DNA of 64,000 bases. Origin: Bog-473 sp036489775. Lineage in GTDB: Bacteria; Actinomycetota; Acidimicrobiia; Acidimicrobiales; RAAP-2. This document shows positions 1-9,186 of this stretch, one piece after another. The notes under the pieces are model-generated. The model did not search any database and was not told where the DNA came from. It was given only the letters and a program-made list of their open reading frames with translations. Every line of letters begins with the position of its first letter. Positions within the stretch are counted from its first letter, which is position 1. The translations under genes were made by a program, and so were the position numbers. The stretch lies in the NCBI GenBank assembly GCA_036489775.1, contig DASXFC010000008.1, positions 10,982 through 74,981 on the forward strand, given 5' to 3'.

Positions 1-453
1 GATCCGCTCGACGGCTTCGGATAGCGATTCGATGTGCTGGATGTTGACAGTGGTGATGACGGCGATGCCGGCCTCGAGGATGGCCAGCACGTCCTCCCAG
101 CGCTTCTCATTGGGTCCGGACCCCGGCACGTTGGTGTGAGCCAGCTCGTCGATCAGGACCACTTCAGGGCGACGGTCCAGGACGGCCTGGAGGTCCATCT
201 CCTCCCACATCGATTCCCGGTAGGCCACCTCCTTGCGAGGCACCTGCGGCAGGTCGCGTACCTGCTCGATGGTCAAGGGCCGCTGGTGGGTCTCGACGAA
301 GCCGATGACGACGTCGGCCCCCCGCTGGAAGCGCCGCCACCCCTCGTCGAGCATGGCGCAGGTCTTGCCGACTCCGGCCGCCGAGCCGAGGTACACCCGG
401 AAACGGCCGGTCGGCCGGACATCACCATCGTCGTCGAACCCAGGATCGCTCAT
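1..453 (-). CDS. kdpD: KdpD N-terminal sensor module (partial, runs off the left edge)
   Basis: Reading leftwards from the ATG at 451-453 the frame stays open to base 1, giving the first 151 residues of a KdpD-type N-terminal domain. Visible are a Walker A-like GSAAGVGKT (about residues 23-31), the GFVETHQR stretch, and a Walker B-like VVLIDELAHTNVPGS, followed by KRWEDV and TTVNIQHIES, all hallmarks of the KdpD sensor domain. In E. coli this domain is fused to a Usp domain, four membrane helices and a histidine kinase. Here the kinase half is a separate gene, divergently transcribed 65 bp away. Whether a Usp domain follows cannot be seen. It probably senses K+, ATP or c-di-AMP status in the cytoplasm (family knowledge). 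The identification is firm; its partner is inferred. Confidence 0.9.
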   Translation of the reverse strand, partial: MSDPGFDDDGDVRPTGRFRVYLGSAAGVGKTCAMLDEGWRRFQRGADVVIGFVETHQRPLTIEQVRDLPQVPRKEVAYRESMWEEMDLQAVLDRRPEVVLIDELAHTNVPGSGPNEKRWEDVLAILEAGIAVITTVNIQHIESLSEAVERI

Positions 454-518
454 ATCGTGCCCATCCTCCCTGGTCCTGAGGGCTGCCTCGGTACACTCGA
501 CCAGAGGCGAGAGGACGC

Positions 519-2066
519 ATGCCCACCACGATCGAGTCGTCCAGAAAATCCGCGATAGGCGGCGCAGCCGCTCTGGCCGGACTGGCGGTGCTGACCGTGG
601 CCATGGTGCCCGCCCGCAACCACCTCAGCGTAGCCATTCCCGCCTTGACCTATGTGGTGCCGGTGATCGTCGGCGTGGTGCTCGGCGGCTTGCTGCCCGG
701 GGTGCTGGCCGCGGTGGCGGGCTTCCTGCTCTACGACTTCTTCTTCCTGCCCCCCTATGACACCTTCACCGTCCGGTCACCCCAGAATTGGCTGGCCCTC
801 CTGGTGTACCTGGTGGTGGCCCTGGTGGTGACCCGGGTCGTCACCAACCTCAAGGAGGCGCGGGAGGAGGCGCGGGGGCGCGAGGAAGACACCGGACGGC
901 TGTTCGAACTCTCCCAGACCCTCATCGGCGACCTGTCGCTGACGCAGCTGCTCGAGCACATCGCCCGGTCGGTGCAGTCGGCCTTCGCACCACGCTGGAC
1001 CGCCCTGCTCCTGCCCACGGGCGAAGGCACTGATCTCCAGCTGGCCGCTTCGGCCGGCGCTCCGCTCGAACCCGAGGACGTGCGGTCGGTGACCGCCGGA
1101 CACGGTGAGATCCGCTCGCTCGGCCTGCTCGGAGGCGGGCGGCCCAGCCGAGCCGCCGTGGCCCTGGTGGCGAGCAACCGGCCGGTGGGGCTGCTGGTCC
1201 TCCACGATGTGCAGTTCGCCCGCCAGGACCGTTCGCTGCTCGGGACCTTTGCCAATCAGGCCGCACTGGCCATCGAGCGGGCCCAGCTCCAAGAAGCGGT
1301 GCTGCGCTCGCGACTGCTCGAGGAAGTGGACCGCTGGCGCGGCGCCATGATGGGCGCGGTGTCGCATGACCTGCGCACGCCGCTGGCTTCGATGAAGGCG
1401 GCGGTCTCCAGCTTGCGCCAACCCGGTGGCGCGCTCGAGGCCGACGACCGATCCGAGCTGCTGGAGCTGATCGAGGTGCAGGCTGATCGCCTGGCGCGAC
1501 TGGTCACCAACCTGCTCGACATGACCCGGATCGAGGCCGGGGCGCTCGAGGTCCGGCGGGCCGTCGTCAGCGTGGACGAGCTGGTGGGCGAAGCCTTGGC
1601 GGCGCTGGCCAATTCCCTCGACGGCCAGCGGGTGCGGATTGCCATGGACGCCGATCTGCCGCCCCTCTATGTCGACCACGTGCTGGCCGGCCAGGTGCTG
1701 GTGAACCTGCTCGAGAACGCAGCCCGGGTGGCCCCGGAGGACAGCCGCATCGTCGTCTCGGCCCACCTCGTCGGGGACGATCTGGTGGCCGTGGCCGTGA
1801 CCGACGAGGGTCCGGGCATCCCGCCCGATGAGAGGGCCCGGGTCTTCGAGATGTTCAATCAGATCGGTGGCGGTGGCCGAGCCGGGCTGGGCCTGGCCAT
1901 CGCCAAGTCATTCGTGGAAGCCCACGGCGGCACCATCTGGATCGATCCGGATGTCGAGCGGGGCACGCGTGTCACCTTCACCCTGCCGGCCGCCGCCGAC
2001 AGCGCCGCCGACGAGATGGTCGACATCCCGGCGGTGGCGCATGGATCGGGGGGGACGCCGACATGA
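519..2066 (+). CDS. kdpD: Membrane histidine kinase, C-terminal half of a split KdpD
   Basis: This 515-aa protein has a DUF4118-type region of about four membrane helices (residues 10-115, including DFFFLPPYDTF, typical of KdpD), a GAF-like domain (about 130-255), a HisKA domain with SHDLRTPL (His near 282), and a HATPase domain with the N box NLLENAARVAP, G1 DEGPGIP and G2 GLGLAIAKSFVEAHGG. It lacks the KdpD-N and Usp domains of full-length KdpD (about 900 aa), and the KdpD-N part is encoded divergently at the left edge. A GAGAGGA Shine-Dalgarno precedes the ATG. It overlaps the response regulator by 4 bp, so the two are co-translated. It should autophosphorylate and pass phosphate to KdpE to control kdpFABC. 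Confidence 0.93.
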   Translation: MPTTIESSRKSAIGGAAALAGLAVLTVAMVPARNHLSVAIPALTYVVPVIVGVVLGGLLPGVLAAVAGFLLYDFFFLPPYDTFTVRSPQNWLALLVYLVVALVVTRVVTNLKEAREEARGREEDTGRLFELSQTLIGDLSLTQLLEHIARSVQSAFAPRWTALLLPTGEGTDLQLAASAGAPLEPEDVRSVTAGHGEIRSLGLLGGGRPSRAAVALVASNRPVGLLVLHDVQFARQDRSLLGTFANQAALAIERAQLQEAVLRSRLLEEVDRWRGAMMGAVSHDLRTPLASMKAAVSSLRQPGGALEADDRSELLELIEVQADRLARLVTNLLDMTRIEAGALEVRRAVVSVDELVGEALAALANSLDGQRVRIAMDADLPPLYVDHVLAGQVLVNLLENAARVAPEDSRIVVSAHLVGDDLVAVAVTDEGPGIPPDERARVFEMFNQIGGGGRAGLGLAIAKSFVEAHGGTIWIDPDVERGTRVTFTLPAAADSAADEMVDIPAVAHGSGGTPT

Positions 2067-2785
2067 GCAGGATCCTGGTGGTCGATGACGATCAGCCTTT
2101 GGTCAAGGCGCTTCGCATCGGCCTGACCGCCCGGGGGGATGACGTGGTCACCGCGGCGACGGGCACTGACGCCATCAACCAGGTGGCGCTGGTCGACCCC
2201 GACCTGGTGATCCTCGACCTGGGCCTGCCCGACATGGACGGCCTGGAGGTCTGCCGGCGCATCCGGCAATTCTCCGAGGTCCCGGTCATCGTCCTCTCTG
2301 CGTACGGCGATGAACGCCGCAAGGTCGAAGCGCTCGACGGCGGCGCCGACGACTTCATCACCAAACCCTTCGGTATGGCCGAACTCGAGGCTCGGCTGCG
2401 GGTGGCGTCCCGTCATGCCGCCATGCGCGACGGCGGCAATCCCGGTCAATCGCCCGTGCTCGAAGTCGGATCGCTCTCGATCGACCAGGTCCATCACATG
2501 GCCTCGCGACACGGCCAACCAGTGGCGCTGACCAGCCGGGAATTCGACCTGCTGGCCTACCTGGCTCGCCATGCCGGCAAGGTCTGTACCCATCACATGA
2601 TCCTCAAGGACGTGTGGGGACCTGGCTACGGCGACGAATCCAACTACGTCCGGGTGTACGCCCACCGGTTGCGCCGCAAGCTCGGGGATGAATCGGGCAC
2701 GATGCTGCGAACGGTGCCGGGTATCGGCTACCAGCTACTGGCGGACTCCCACGACGAGCGAGCGGGCCCAGACCGGAACGAATAG
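2063..2785 (+). CDS. kdpE: Response regulator KdpE (OmpR/PhoB family)
   Basis: This 240-aa OmpR-class regulator starts in the ATGA overlap with the kinase gene. The receiver domain shows the acidic pair in VVDDDQ near residue 8, the phospho-acceptor Asp in LVILDLGLPDMDG, the Thr/Ser switch in VIVLSAYG and the conserved Lys in FITKPFG. The C-terminal half is a winged helix with LTSREFDLLAYLARH and the VRVYAHRLRRKLGDE recognition region, ending in RTVPGIGYQLL. Pairing with a KdpD-type kinase and the presence of kdpFABC 7 kb downstream support KdpE. It would bind upstream of kdpF; the intervening genes are unrelated to potassium, so the locus has been split by insertion or rearrangement. Confidence 0.93.
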   Translation: MSRILVVDDDQPLVKALRIGLTARGDDVVTAATGTDAINQVALVDPDLVILDLGLPDMDGLEVCRRIRQFSEVPVIVLSAYGDERRKVEALDGGADDFITKPFGMAELEARLRVASRHAAMRDGGNPGQSPVLEVGSLSIDQVHHMASRHGQPVALTSREFDLLAYLARHAGKVCTHHMILKDVWGPGYGDESNYVRVYAHRLRRKLGDESGTMLRTVPGIGYQLLADSHDERAGPDRNE

Positions 2786-2915
2786 AGCGGGCTGTCGATG
2801 ACCAGAGCCTTACTGGTCCCAGCATCAATATTCGTGGACGGAGCGCAATGGCCGGCTCAGGGCGCTGCTGCCTAAGGTGAATCCCCAGGGGGCATGCGCT
2901 CGATGAGGGGTGGAG

Positions 2916-3713
2916 ATGGCATTTGATCTGAGGGGCTGCCGGGCCTTGGTGACCGGGGCATCGTCGGGCATCGGTGAGGGCCTGGCCGAAGCACTGGCCC
3001 GCCGAGGTGCCGTGGTAGGTATCTGTGCCCGCCGCGGCGAGTTGCTGGCCGACGTGGTGGGGCGCTGTATGGAGTACTCGCCCGAGAGCCGGATGTGGGT
3101 GACCGACCTGGCCGATGACAACGCGGTGGACCAGCTCGCCGTGGACGTGGTGGACGCCTTCGGCGGGGTGGACCTCCTCATCAACAATGCCGGCATCCCC
3201 AAGCGACGACACGTCACCGCCCTCACCATCGAGACCATCACCCAGGTGATGCACATCAACTACCTCTCACCCATCCGCCTGACCATGGCGCTGCTGCCCC
3301 AGATGCTCGAACGGGGATCGGGCACCATCGTGAACATCTCATCCATCGCCGCCCTGCTCAGTGCGCCGGGTGAGGCGGCTTATGACGCGTCCAAGGCAGC
3401 CATCACCGCTTTCAGCGAGGCCATGGCCGTCGACCTGTGGGACTCCGGCATCCGGGTCATGGCGGTGTATCCCGGGGTGATCGACACGCCGCTGTTCAGC
3501 CTGCCCGACAACGACATCCCGGACCTTCCGGTGCCGGCCGAGCCGGTGTCGGTAGCGGTCGAATCGATCCTGCGCGGCCTCGACGACGGCGCGGCCCAGG
3601 TCTTCGTGCCCGAGTTCTTCAAGGACATCGCGGCCGGGAAAGCCCAGGACGTCGCCGCCTTCCTGGCCGGCACGGCCGAGTTCCTGCGCACCCGACAGAT
3701 CCCCCAGTTCTGA
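2916..3713 (+). CDS. Short-chain dehydrogenase/reductase (SDR)
   Basis: This classical SDR of about 265 aa has the cofactor motif TGASSGIG near residue 13, the structural motif NNAG (INNAGIPKRR), the catalytic Ser in VNISSIAALLS and YDASK as the YxxxK pair, followed by the PGVIDTPL segment. An in-frame GTG lies at 2910, but the ATG at 2916, preceded by a GAGGGGTGG Shine-Dalgarno, is the likelier start. It would oxidise or reduce a hydroxyl or keto group with NAD(P)(H); the substrate is unknown. Its stop shares a base with the next gene's ATG (TGATG), so the two are likely translationally coupled. Confidence 0.88.
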   Translation: MAFDLRGCRALVTGASSGIGEGLAEALARRGAVVGICARRGELLADVVGRCMEYSPESRMWVTDLADDNAVDQLAVDVVDAFGGVDLLINNAGIPKRRHVTALTIETITQVMHINYLSPIRLTMALLPQMLERGSGTIVNISSIAALLSAPGEAAYDASKAAITAFSEAMAVDLWDSGIRVMAVYPGVIDTPLFSLPDNDIPDLPVPAEPVSVAVESILRGLDDGAAQVFVPEFFKDIAAGKAQDVAAFLAGTAEFLRTRQIPQF

Positions 3714-4954
3714 TGCCGGCCCCGCTGATCTCCGACCTGCCGGTTGACCCGGGCCGCGCCGGCATGCACGCCGGCCGGCTGGAGCGGCTGAACGAGCACT
3801 TCACCGATCGCTACATCGAAACCGACAAGATGGTCGGCTGCCAGATCACAGTGGTCCGCCATGGCGCAGTGGCCTACTACCGCTCTCTCGGTCAGCGCGA
3901 CCGCGAGCGGTCGTTGCCGATGACCGACGACACCATCTTCCGCATCTATTCGATGACCAAGCCGATCGCCTCGCTGGCTCTCATGCAGCTTTACGAGCGT
4001 GGCTTGTTCCAGCTGACTGACCCGGTGCATCGTTACATTCCCGAGTGGCGCACCCTGCAAGTGGCCGAACGGAAGTCTGACGGCGCGGTGGAACTGGTCA
4101 AACCCCGTCGCCCCATGAACGTGCGGGACGTCCTGATGCACATGACCGGACTGCCGGGCGGCTTGGTCCCGACCGATCCGATCGACAAGGCGTTCGCCCA
4201 AGCGCTGGCGCCGCGCCGCTCCGGCATGACCATCGAGGGGATCACGGCGGTCCTGGCCGAGCATCCACTCAAGTTCCATCCGGGCGAGCACTGGAGCTAC
4301 GGGTTGTCCACTGACATCGTGGGCCGGCTGGTCGAGATCCTCTCGGGACTGCGGTTCGACGACTACCTGCGACAGGAGATCTTCGAGCCGCTCGGCATGG
4401 CCGACACCGGCTTCGTCGTGCCCCCGGCGTCGGTGCACCGCTTCGCCGCCTGCTACCAGTACCAGCCGGCGGCGGCCACCTCCCTGATGGATGACCCGAC
4501 CACCAGCCAATACCTCCGATCACGTTCGTACCAGTCCGGTGCCGGCGGCCTGGTCTCCACCACGGCGGACTACGTGGCCTTCTGCCGCATGCTGGCCAAC
4601 GGAGGCCAGCTGGACGGACAGCGGGTCATCGGGCGCAAGACGATCGAGCTGATGACGGTGAACCACCTGCCCGGCGGAGCCACCCTGAACGAGCTGGCCG
4701 TCGGAGGATTCGGGGAGGCCGGTTTCGACGGTGTCGGCTTCGGGCTCGGCTTCGCCGTGGGTCAGGGCCCGGCCGCTACCGCCCAAGCCGGTTCAGCGGG
4801 CGACTACTACTGGGGTGGGGCGGCCAGTACCACCTTCTGGGTGGATCCGGTCGAGGACCTCTTCGTGGTCTTCATGACCCAGCAGTTCCCGTCCCCGGCC
4901 TACCCGTACCGGGCTCAACTCAGGGCCCTGGTGTACCAGGCGATCGAGGACTGA
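3713..4954 (+). CDS. Beta-lactamase-related serine hydrolase (class C/esterase EstB type)
   Basis: This 413-aa protein belongs to the class C beta-lactamase/CubicO/esterase fold. SMTK (about residues 83-86, in IYSMTKPIAS) is the SxxK nucleophile motif, and HWSYGLSTD carries the Tyr of the Y-x-N/S motif. The architecture continues with DDYLRQEIFEPLGMADT and a C-terminal WGGAASTTFWVDP segment, as in EstB-like hydrolases and the lovastatin-type transesterases. No signal peptide is seen, so it is probably a cytoplasmic esterase or amidase rather than a resistance enzyme. The ATG at 3713 overlaps the SDR stop codon; a longer in-frame reading from 3437 lies inside the SDR and is rejected. Confidence 0.87.
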   Translation: MPAPLISDLPVDPGRAGMHAGRLERLNEHFTDRYIETDKMVGCQITVVRHGAVAYYRSLGQRDRERSLPMTDDTIFRIYSMTKPIASLALMQLYERGLFQLTDPVHRYIPEWRTLQVAERKSDGAVELVKPRRPMNVRDVLMHMTGLPGGLVPTDPIDKAFAQALAPRRSGMTIEGITAVLAEHPLKFHPGEHWSYGLSTDIVGRLVEILSGLRFDDYLRQEIFEPLGMADTGFVVPPASVHRFAACYQYQPAAATSLMDDPTTSQYLRSRSYQSGAGGLVSTTADYVAFCRMLANGGQLDGQRVIGRKTIELMTVNHLPGGATLNELAVGGFGEAGFDGVGFGLGFAVGQGPAATAQAGSAGDYYWGGAASTTFWVDPVEDLFVVFMTQQFPSPAYPYRAQLRALVYQAIED

Positions 4955-4957
4955 GCC

Positions 4958-5665
4958 ATGGCGGAATCGCTCGAGGAGATCTCCCTCTACGAAGGCTTGC
5001 TCACCACCCGGGCCATCCGGCGCTACACCGACGACCCGGTGCCCGACGAGGTGCTGCGAGACATACTTTTCGCGGCCACCCGGGCCCCCAGCGGATCGAA
5101 CCGCCAGCCCTTCCGCTTCATCGTGTTGACCGATGGCCCGGTGGCAACCGAGGCCAAGCGGCTCATCGGCACGGCAGCCCGGCGCTTCTGGAACGAGAAG
5201 AGGGCGGCCGACGGCTACGACCGGGGGTCGGGGACGCAGGACGACTCGCCGAAGGCCCGCATGGCCCGCACCATGCAGCACTACGTCGACCAATATGAGA
5301 CGGTGCCGGTAGTGATCCTCCCGTGCTTCGTGCAGTACCGCCACACGGCCTACACCGACGGCGGCTCGGTCTACCCGGCCTGTCAGAACCTGCTGCTGGC
5401 CGCCCGGGCCCTCGGTTACGGAGGGGTGATGACCAGCTGGCAGTTCGCGGTCGATGCCGAGCTGCGGGAGTTGCTGCACATTCCCGAGGAGGCGCAGATC
5501 ATGGCCACCATCACGGTGGGCAAGCCGGTGGGGCAGCACGGCCCGGTGCGCCGCCGACCACTGCCCGAGCTGGTGTTCGGCGAGCGCTGGGGTGAGCCGC
5601 CGCCCTGGGCCATCGACCCCGACGGGGTGCAGCACACGTCCGCAGGGCCACCGAAGGACACGTAA
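4958..5665 (+). CDS. Nitroreductase-family FMN oxidoreductase
   Basis: This 235-aa protein begins with the nitroreductase signature TTRAIRRYTDDPVPDEVL followed by AATRAPSGSNRQPFRF, the FMN phosphate-binding and Ser/Asn contact region. The C-terminal half has the family helix LLLAARALGYGGVMTSW and ends with the nucleotide-contacting IMATITVGKPVG. Members reduce nitro groups, quinones, enones or flavins with NAD(P)H. It begins 3 bp after the hydrolase stop, so it belongs to the same rightward operon. The substrate is not predictable from sequence. Confidence 0.88.
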   Translation: MAESLEEISLYEGLLTTRAIRRYTDDPVPDEVLRDILFAATRAPSGSNRQPFRFIVLTDGPVATEAKRLIGTAARRFWNEKRAADGYDRGSGTQDDSPKARMARTMQHYVDQYETVPVVILPCFVQYRHTAYTDGGSVYPACQNLLLAARALGYGGVMTSWQFAVDAELRELLHIPEEAQIMATITVGKPVGQHGPVRRRPLPELVFGERWGEPPPWAIDPDGVQHTSAGPPKDT

Positions 5666-5701
5666 TCTGGAGGCGTCGCCGACGTCCCTTGGAAGGCTGC
5701 C

Positions 5702-6886
5702 ATGCACACCCTTGATGCCCCCGTATTCGACGCCGACAATCACTATTACGAGGCGCTCGACGCCTTCACCCGGCACCTCGACCCGGCACTGGGGGACCGG
5801 GTCATCCAGTGGGTCGACGTCGGCCGGCGCCGCTACCACGTCATCGGCGGACACATCAACCACGCCGTAAGCAACCCCACCTTCGATCCGGTCTCACCCG
5901 CCGGTTCGTTGATGGACTACTTCCGGGGCAATCCCAACGGCCGGCCCATGCACGAGTTGATGGGCACCCCTGAACCCATCCGGCCCGAGTACCGGGACCA
6001 CGACGAGCGGCTGCGGGCGATGGATGCGCAGGGCCTGGCCCAGGTCTGGCTCTTCCCCACGCTGGGCATGCTCTACGAGGAGGCCCTCAAGCACGACCCC
6101 GGAGCCGTCGTCCTCCTGTTCCGGGCCTTCAACCGCTGGCTGGCCGAGGACTGGGGGTTCGCCTATCAGGACCGCATCTTCGCCGCGCCCTACATCACGC
6201 TGGCCGACGTCGACGAAGCGGTGGCCGAGCTGGAGTGGGCCCTCGATCGCGATGCCCGCACCATCGTCATGCGCACGGCGGCGCCGACCACGGCCCTTGG
6301 CCCCTTCTCGCCCGCTCATGAACGCTTCGATCCCTTTTGGGCCCGGGTCAACGAGGCGGGCATCACCGTGGTGGTGCACGCCGGGGACAGTGGCCAATCC
6401 TCGAACGGCTACGCGGCCGACGGGTTCTCGGCTTCCTTCGGACAGAGCCGGGTCACCCCATCCATCAAGATGTGGGCCATCGAGCGGTCGGCTCACGACT
6501 TCCTGGCCACGCTCATCCTCGAACGCCTCTTCGATCGCTTCCCCAACGTGCGGGTGGCTTCAGTGGAGAACGGCTCAGATTTCCTCGGCCCGCTCTTCCA
6601 CAAGCTGCGAAGTGCCGCCCGCAAGATGCCGGGCTACTTCCGCGAGGATCCGGTTGACACCTTCCGGCGCCATGTCTGGATCAACCCCTTCTGGGAAGAC
6701 GACGTCGACGAGATCGTCGATCTGGTGGGAGCCGAACGGGTCATATTCGGCTCGGACTGGCCCCACATCGAGGGCCTCCCCGAACCCACCGAGTGGGTGA
6801 CCGAACTCCAAAAGCTCGACGACAACGCGGTGCGGCTCATCATGGGGGGCAATGCGGCCGAACTGAACGAGCGGACGCCGGCATGA
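5702..6886 (+). CDS. Amidohydrolase-2 family metal-dependent hydrolase/decarboxylase
   Basis: This 394-aa TIM-barrel protein has FDADNHYYE near its start (the D-x-H-type first-strand metal motif in degenerate form, N-H), a central WARVNEAGITVVVHAGD segment with a strand-5-like His, and the C-terminal FGSDWPHIEGL with the strand-8 Asp typical of the amidohydrolase-2/ACMSD group. This family includes decarboxylases and lactonases acting on aromatic or cyclic acids. It has a paralogue in this window at 53383-54585 with the same start and end motifs. Its stop overlaps the zwf start by 4 bp. Confidence 0.85.
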   Translation: MHTLDAPVFDADNHYYEALDAFTRHLDPALGDRVIQWVDVGRRRYHVIGGHINHAVSNPTFDPVSPAGSLMDYFRGNPNGRPMHELMGTPEPIRPEYRDHDERLRAMDAQGLAQVWLFPTLGMLYEEALKHDPGAVVLLFRAFNRWLAEDWGFAYQDRIFAAPYITLADVDEAVAELEWALDRDARTIVMRTAAPTTALGPFSPAHERFDPFWARVNEAGITVVVHAGDSGQSSNGYAADGFSASFGQSRVTPSIKMWAIERSAHDFLATLILERLFDRFPNVRVASVENGSDFLGPLFHKLRSAARKMPGYFREDPVDTFRRHVWINPFWEDDVDEIVDLVGAERVIFGSDWPHIEGLPEPTEWVTELQKLDDNAVRLIMGGNAAELNERTPA

Positions 6887-8364
6887 CATCACCGATCGGA
6901 GAGGATCCGCCCGGGTCCGGTAACGAGACGTCGGCCCTGCCGCCTCACGTCATCGTGCTGTTCGGCGCCACCGGCGATCTGGCCGCCCGCAAGCTGCTGC
7001 CCGGCCTCTTGCACCTGGTCAACTTGGGCATGCTGACCGAGTACCGCATCATCGGCTGCTCGACCAGCGAGATCAGCGACGAGGACTTCCGCCAGATCGC
7101 CCGCCACGCCTGCGACCAGTACGCCACCGGCAAGATCTCCCTGCTCCAATGGGCCCAGTTCGAGAAGCGTCTCAGCTTCGTCCCGATCTCGGCTGGCGCC
7201 GAGGGCCTGGCCGCCGCGGTGGCCAAGGCAGAGGCGGAGATCGCCGGCGAGGACACCCGCCGACTCCACTACTTGAGCATTCCACCCTCGGCGGCCAGCG
7301 ACGTCATCCACATGCTGGGCCAGGCCGACCTGGTCAAGCGGGCCCGGGTGATCATGGAGAAGCCGTTCGGCACCGACCTGGCCAGCGCCAAGGCCCTGAA
7401 CGACACCGTGCATGCCATCTTCGACGAGGAGCAGGTCTTCCGCATCGACCACTTCCTGGGCAAGGAGGCGGCGCAGAACATCCTGGCCTTCCGCTTCGCC
7501 AACGGTCTCTTCGAGCCGATCTGGAACCGCGACCACATCGACCACGTGCAGATCGACGTGCCCGAGACCCTCGGGGTCGACGATCGTGTCTCGTTCTACG
7601 AGGCCACCGGCACCTTCAAGGACATGGTGGTCACCCACCTCTTCCAGATCCTCGCCTTCATGGCCATGGAACCGCCGACGGCCCTGGCCTCCGAACCGAT
7701 CAGCGAGGAGAAGAACAAGGTCTTCCGTTCCATGCGCCCACTCGACGTCACTCAGGTGGTACGAGGTCAGTACGTCGGTTACCGCGACCTGCCCGGTGTG
7801 GCGCCCGATTCGGATACCGAGACCTTCGTTGCTCTGCGCTGCGAGATCGACAACTGGCGCTGGGCCGGCGTCCCCTTCTTCCTGCGGACCGGCAAGGAGC
7901 TGGGCGGGGGCGAGCGCATTATCTCGATCGCCTTCCGCGAGCCGCCCAAGAGCATGTTCCCGGAGAACTCGGGCGTGGGGACGCAGGGGCCAGACCATCT
8001 CACTTTCGACTTGGCCGACTCCTCCAAGCTGTCGCTCTCCTTCTACGGCAAGCGACCTGGTCCAGGCATGAAGCTCGAGAAGCTGAGCCTCCAGTTCGCC
8101 CTGCACGACACCGGCCAGGACGCCGACGTCCTGGAAGCCTACGAGCGCCTCATCTACGACGCCATGCTGGGCGACCACACCCTCTTCAACACGGCTGAGG
8201 GCATCGAGCGACTCTGGGAGCTTTCGACCCCCCTGCTGGACGACCCGCCGCCGGTGCAGCCCTACGAGAAGGGTACCTGGGGCCCGCCCACCATCAATGA
8301 CCTCATCGCACCGCGTCGCTGGCGGCTGCCCTTCGAACGGCGCTGGCGCGGCTCAGTGAGCTAA
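6883..8364 (+). CDS. zwf: Glucose-6-phosphate 1-dehydrogenase
   Basis: This 493-aa enzyme oxidises glucose-6-phosphate to 6-phosphogluconolactone, making NADPH in the oxidative pentose phosphate pathway. The NADP-binding GATGDLAARKLLP lies near residue 27, the substrate/catalytic motif RIDHFLGKE near residues 187-195, and the C-terminal domain contains FLRTGKEL. The ATG at 6883 forms ATGA with the preceding stop and leaves the glycine-rich NADP motif at the expected place; an upstream in-frame start at 6793 lies within the amidohydrolase gene. The NADPH could serve the many reductases encoded around it, but that link is inference. Confidence 0.95.
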   Translation: MTSPIGEDPPGSGNETSALPPHVIVLFGATGDLAARKLLPGLLHLVNLGMLTEYRIIGCSTSEISDEDFRQIARHACDQYATGKISLLQWAQFEKRLSFVPISAGAEGLAAAVAKAEAEIAGEDTRRLHYLSIPPSAASDVIHMLGQADLVKRARVIMEKPFGTDLASAKALNDTVHAIFDEEQVFRIDHFLGKEAAQNILAFRFANGLFEPIWNRDHIDHVQIDVPETLGVDDRVSFYEATGTFKDMVVTHLFQILAFMAMEPPTALASEPISEEKNKVFRSMRPLDVTQVVRGQYVGYRDLPGVAPDSDTETFVALRCEIDNWRWAGVPFFLRTGKELGGGERIISIAFREPPKSMFPENSGVGTQGPDHLTFDLADSSKLSLSFYGKRPGPGMKLEKLSLQFALHDTGQDADVLEAYERLIYDAMLGDHTLFNTAEGIERLWELSTPLLDDPPPVQPYEKGTWGPPTINDLIAPRRWRLPFERRWRGSVS

Positions 8365-8394
8365 GAGCCGGCGGCGGCACCCGTGGTCGGTCAG

Positions 8395-9174
8395 TTAGAG
8401 CTTGGAGGAAGCCATCGTTGATCCGGGCGGTGGCGCAGTCACTGAGATTGGTTCGCCCCAGTCCGAGAGCGTCGACGTGGCCGTGCCCTCTGAATCGGTC
8501 GACACCTCGGTGGTCGGAAGGGTCATTGCCCCTGTCGACACGTTGAACTTGTTCGTGACCTTCGGGGTCGACTTGGTGGCGGCAACCGTCCAATTGAGGA
8601 CGTCGTAGGTCGTCCCGTCGACGACGTCGGTCGAGACGTTCGTACCTTTCGCCTTCGGAAGCAGTCCGGTTATTGAAGGCAACGTGACGTCCGCCTTGAT
8701 GGCTCTGTATTTACTGGTCCCGGACTTCCACACTTCCCACTTGTGTCCCAGTTTCTTGGCGTCGGCCGAACTCAGGCCAAAGAGCGTGGTGAGACCTAGG
8801 GCGTTCCCTTCGACATAGGCGTCGGTCGTGGTCACTTCGACGGAAAGAACCGCTTTGTTCGAGCTGACCAATTCCTTGCCACTGTTCGTCCCGACATCGG
8901 CCAGGATTGTCTCTGTCCTCGAGGCGGAACTCGAGTGCGCCACAAAGTCAACGTGAGCACTCCCTGCCTTGGTAATCGCCGCATCAGTCGCTTTGATGAG
9001 CGAACTGGCCGAGACGACGTTCGCCGCTCCCGCCGTGGCTGAAAAAACGAAGAGCGCGGTGGCTAGCAAACCGAGGACAAGAGCACCGACCCGGAGACGC
9101 CCATTTCGGCGCTCCAGAATGGTGCGCACGTCAGTTAACGCGTCAACACGGCTGGTACTTCTGACATTTCGCAT
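8395..9174 (-). CDS. Secreted or membrane-anchored hypothetical protein (lipoprotein-fold-like)
   Basis: This 259-aa protein has a basic N terminus (about 30 residues), a hydrophobic segment VGALVLGLLATALFVFSATAGAANV (split here only as the helix near 32-52) ending in an A-x-A-type cleavage site, and an exported Thr/Ser-rich domain. Strands such as AHVDFVAHSSSAS, TTYDVLNWTVAA and NKFNVSTGAM recall the LolA/LppX-like shells of actinobacterial exported proteins, but no lipobox Cys is present. It is the last gene after kdpFABC on the leftward strand and converges on zwf. Function is unknown. Confidence 0.6.
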   Translation of the reverse strand: MRNVRSTSRVDALTDVRTILERRNGRLRVGALVLGLLATALFVFSATAGAANVVSASSLIKATDAAITKAGSAHVDFVAHSSSASRTETILADVGTNSGKELVSSNKAVLSVEVTTTDAYVEGNALGLTTLFGLSSADAKKLGHKWEVWKSGTSKYRAIKADVTLPSITGLLPKAKGTNVSTDVVDGTTYDVLNWTVAATKSTPKVTNKFNVSTGAMTLPTTEVSTDSEGTATSTLSDWGEPISVTAPPPGSTMASSKL

Positions 9175-9186
9175 CGGGGTCAGAGA

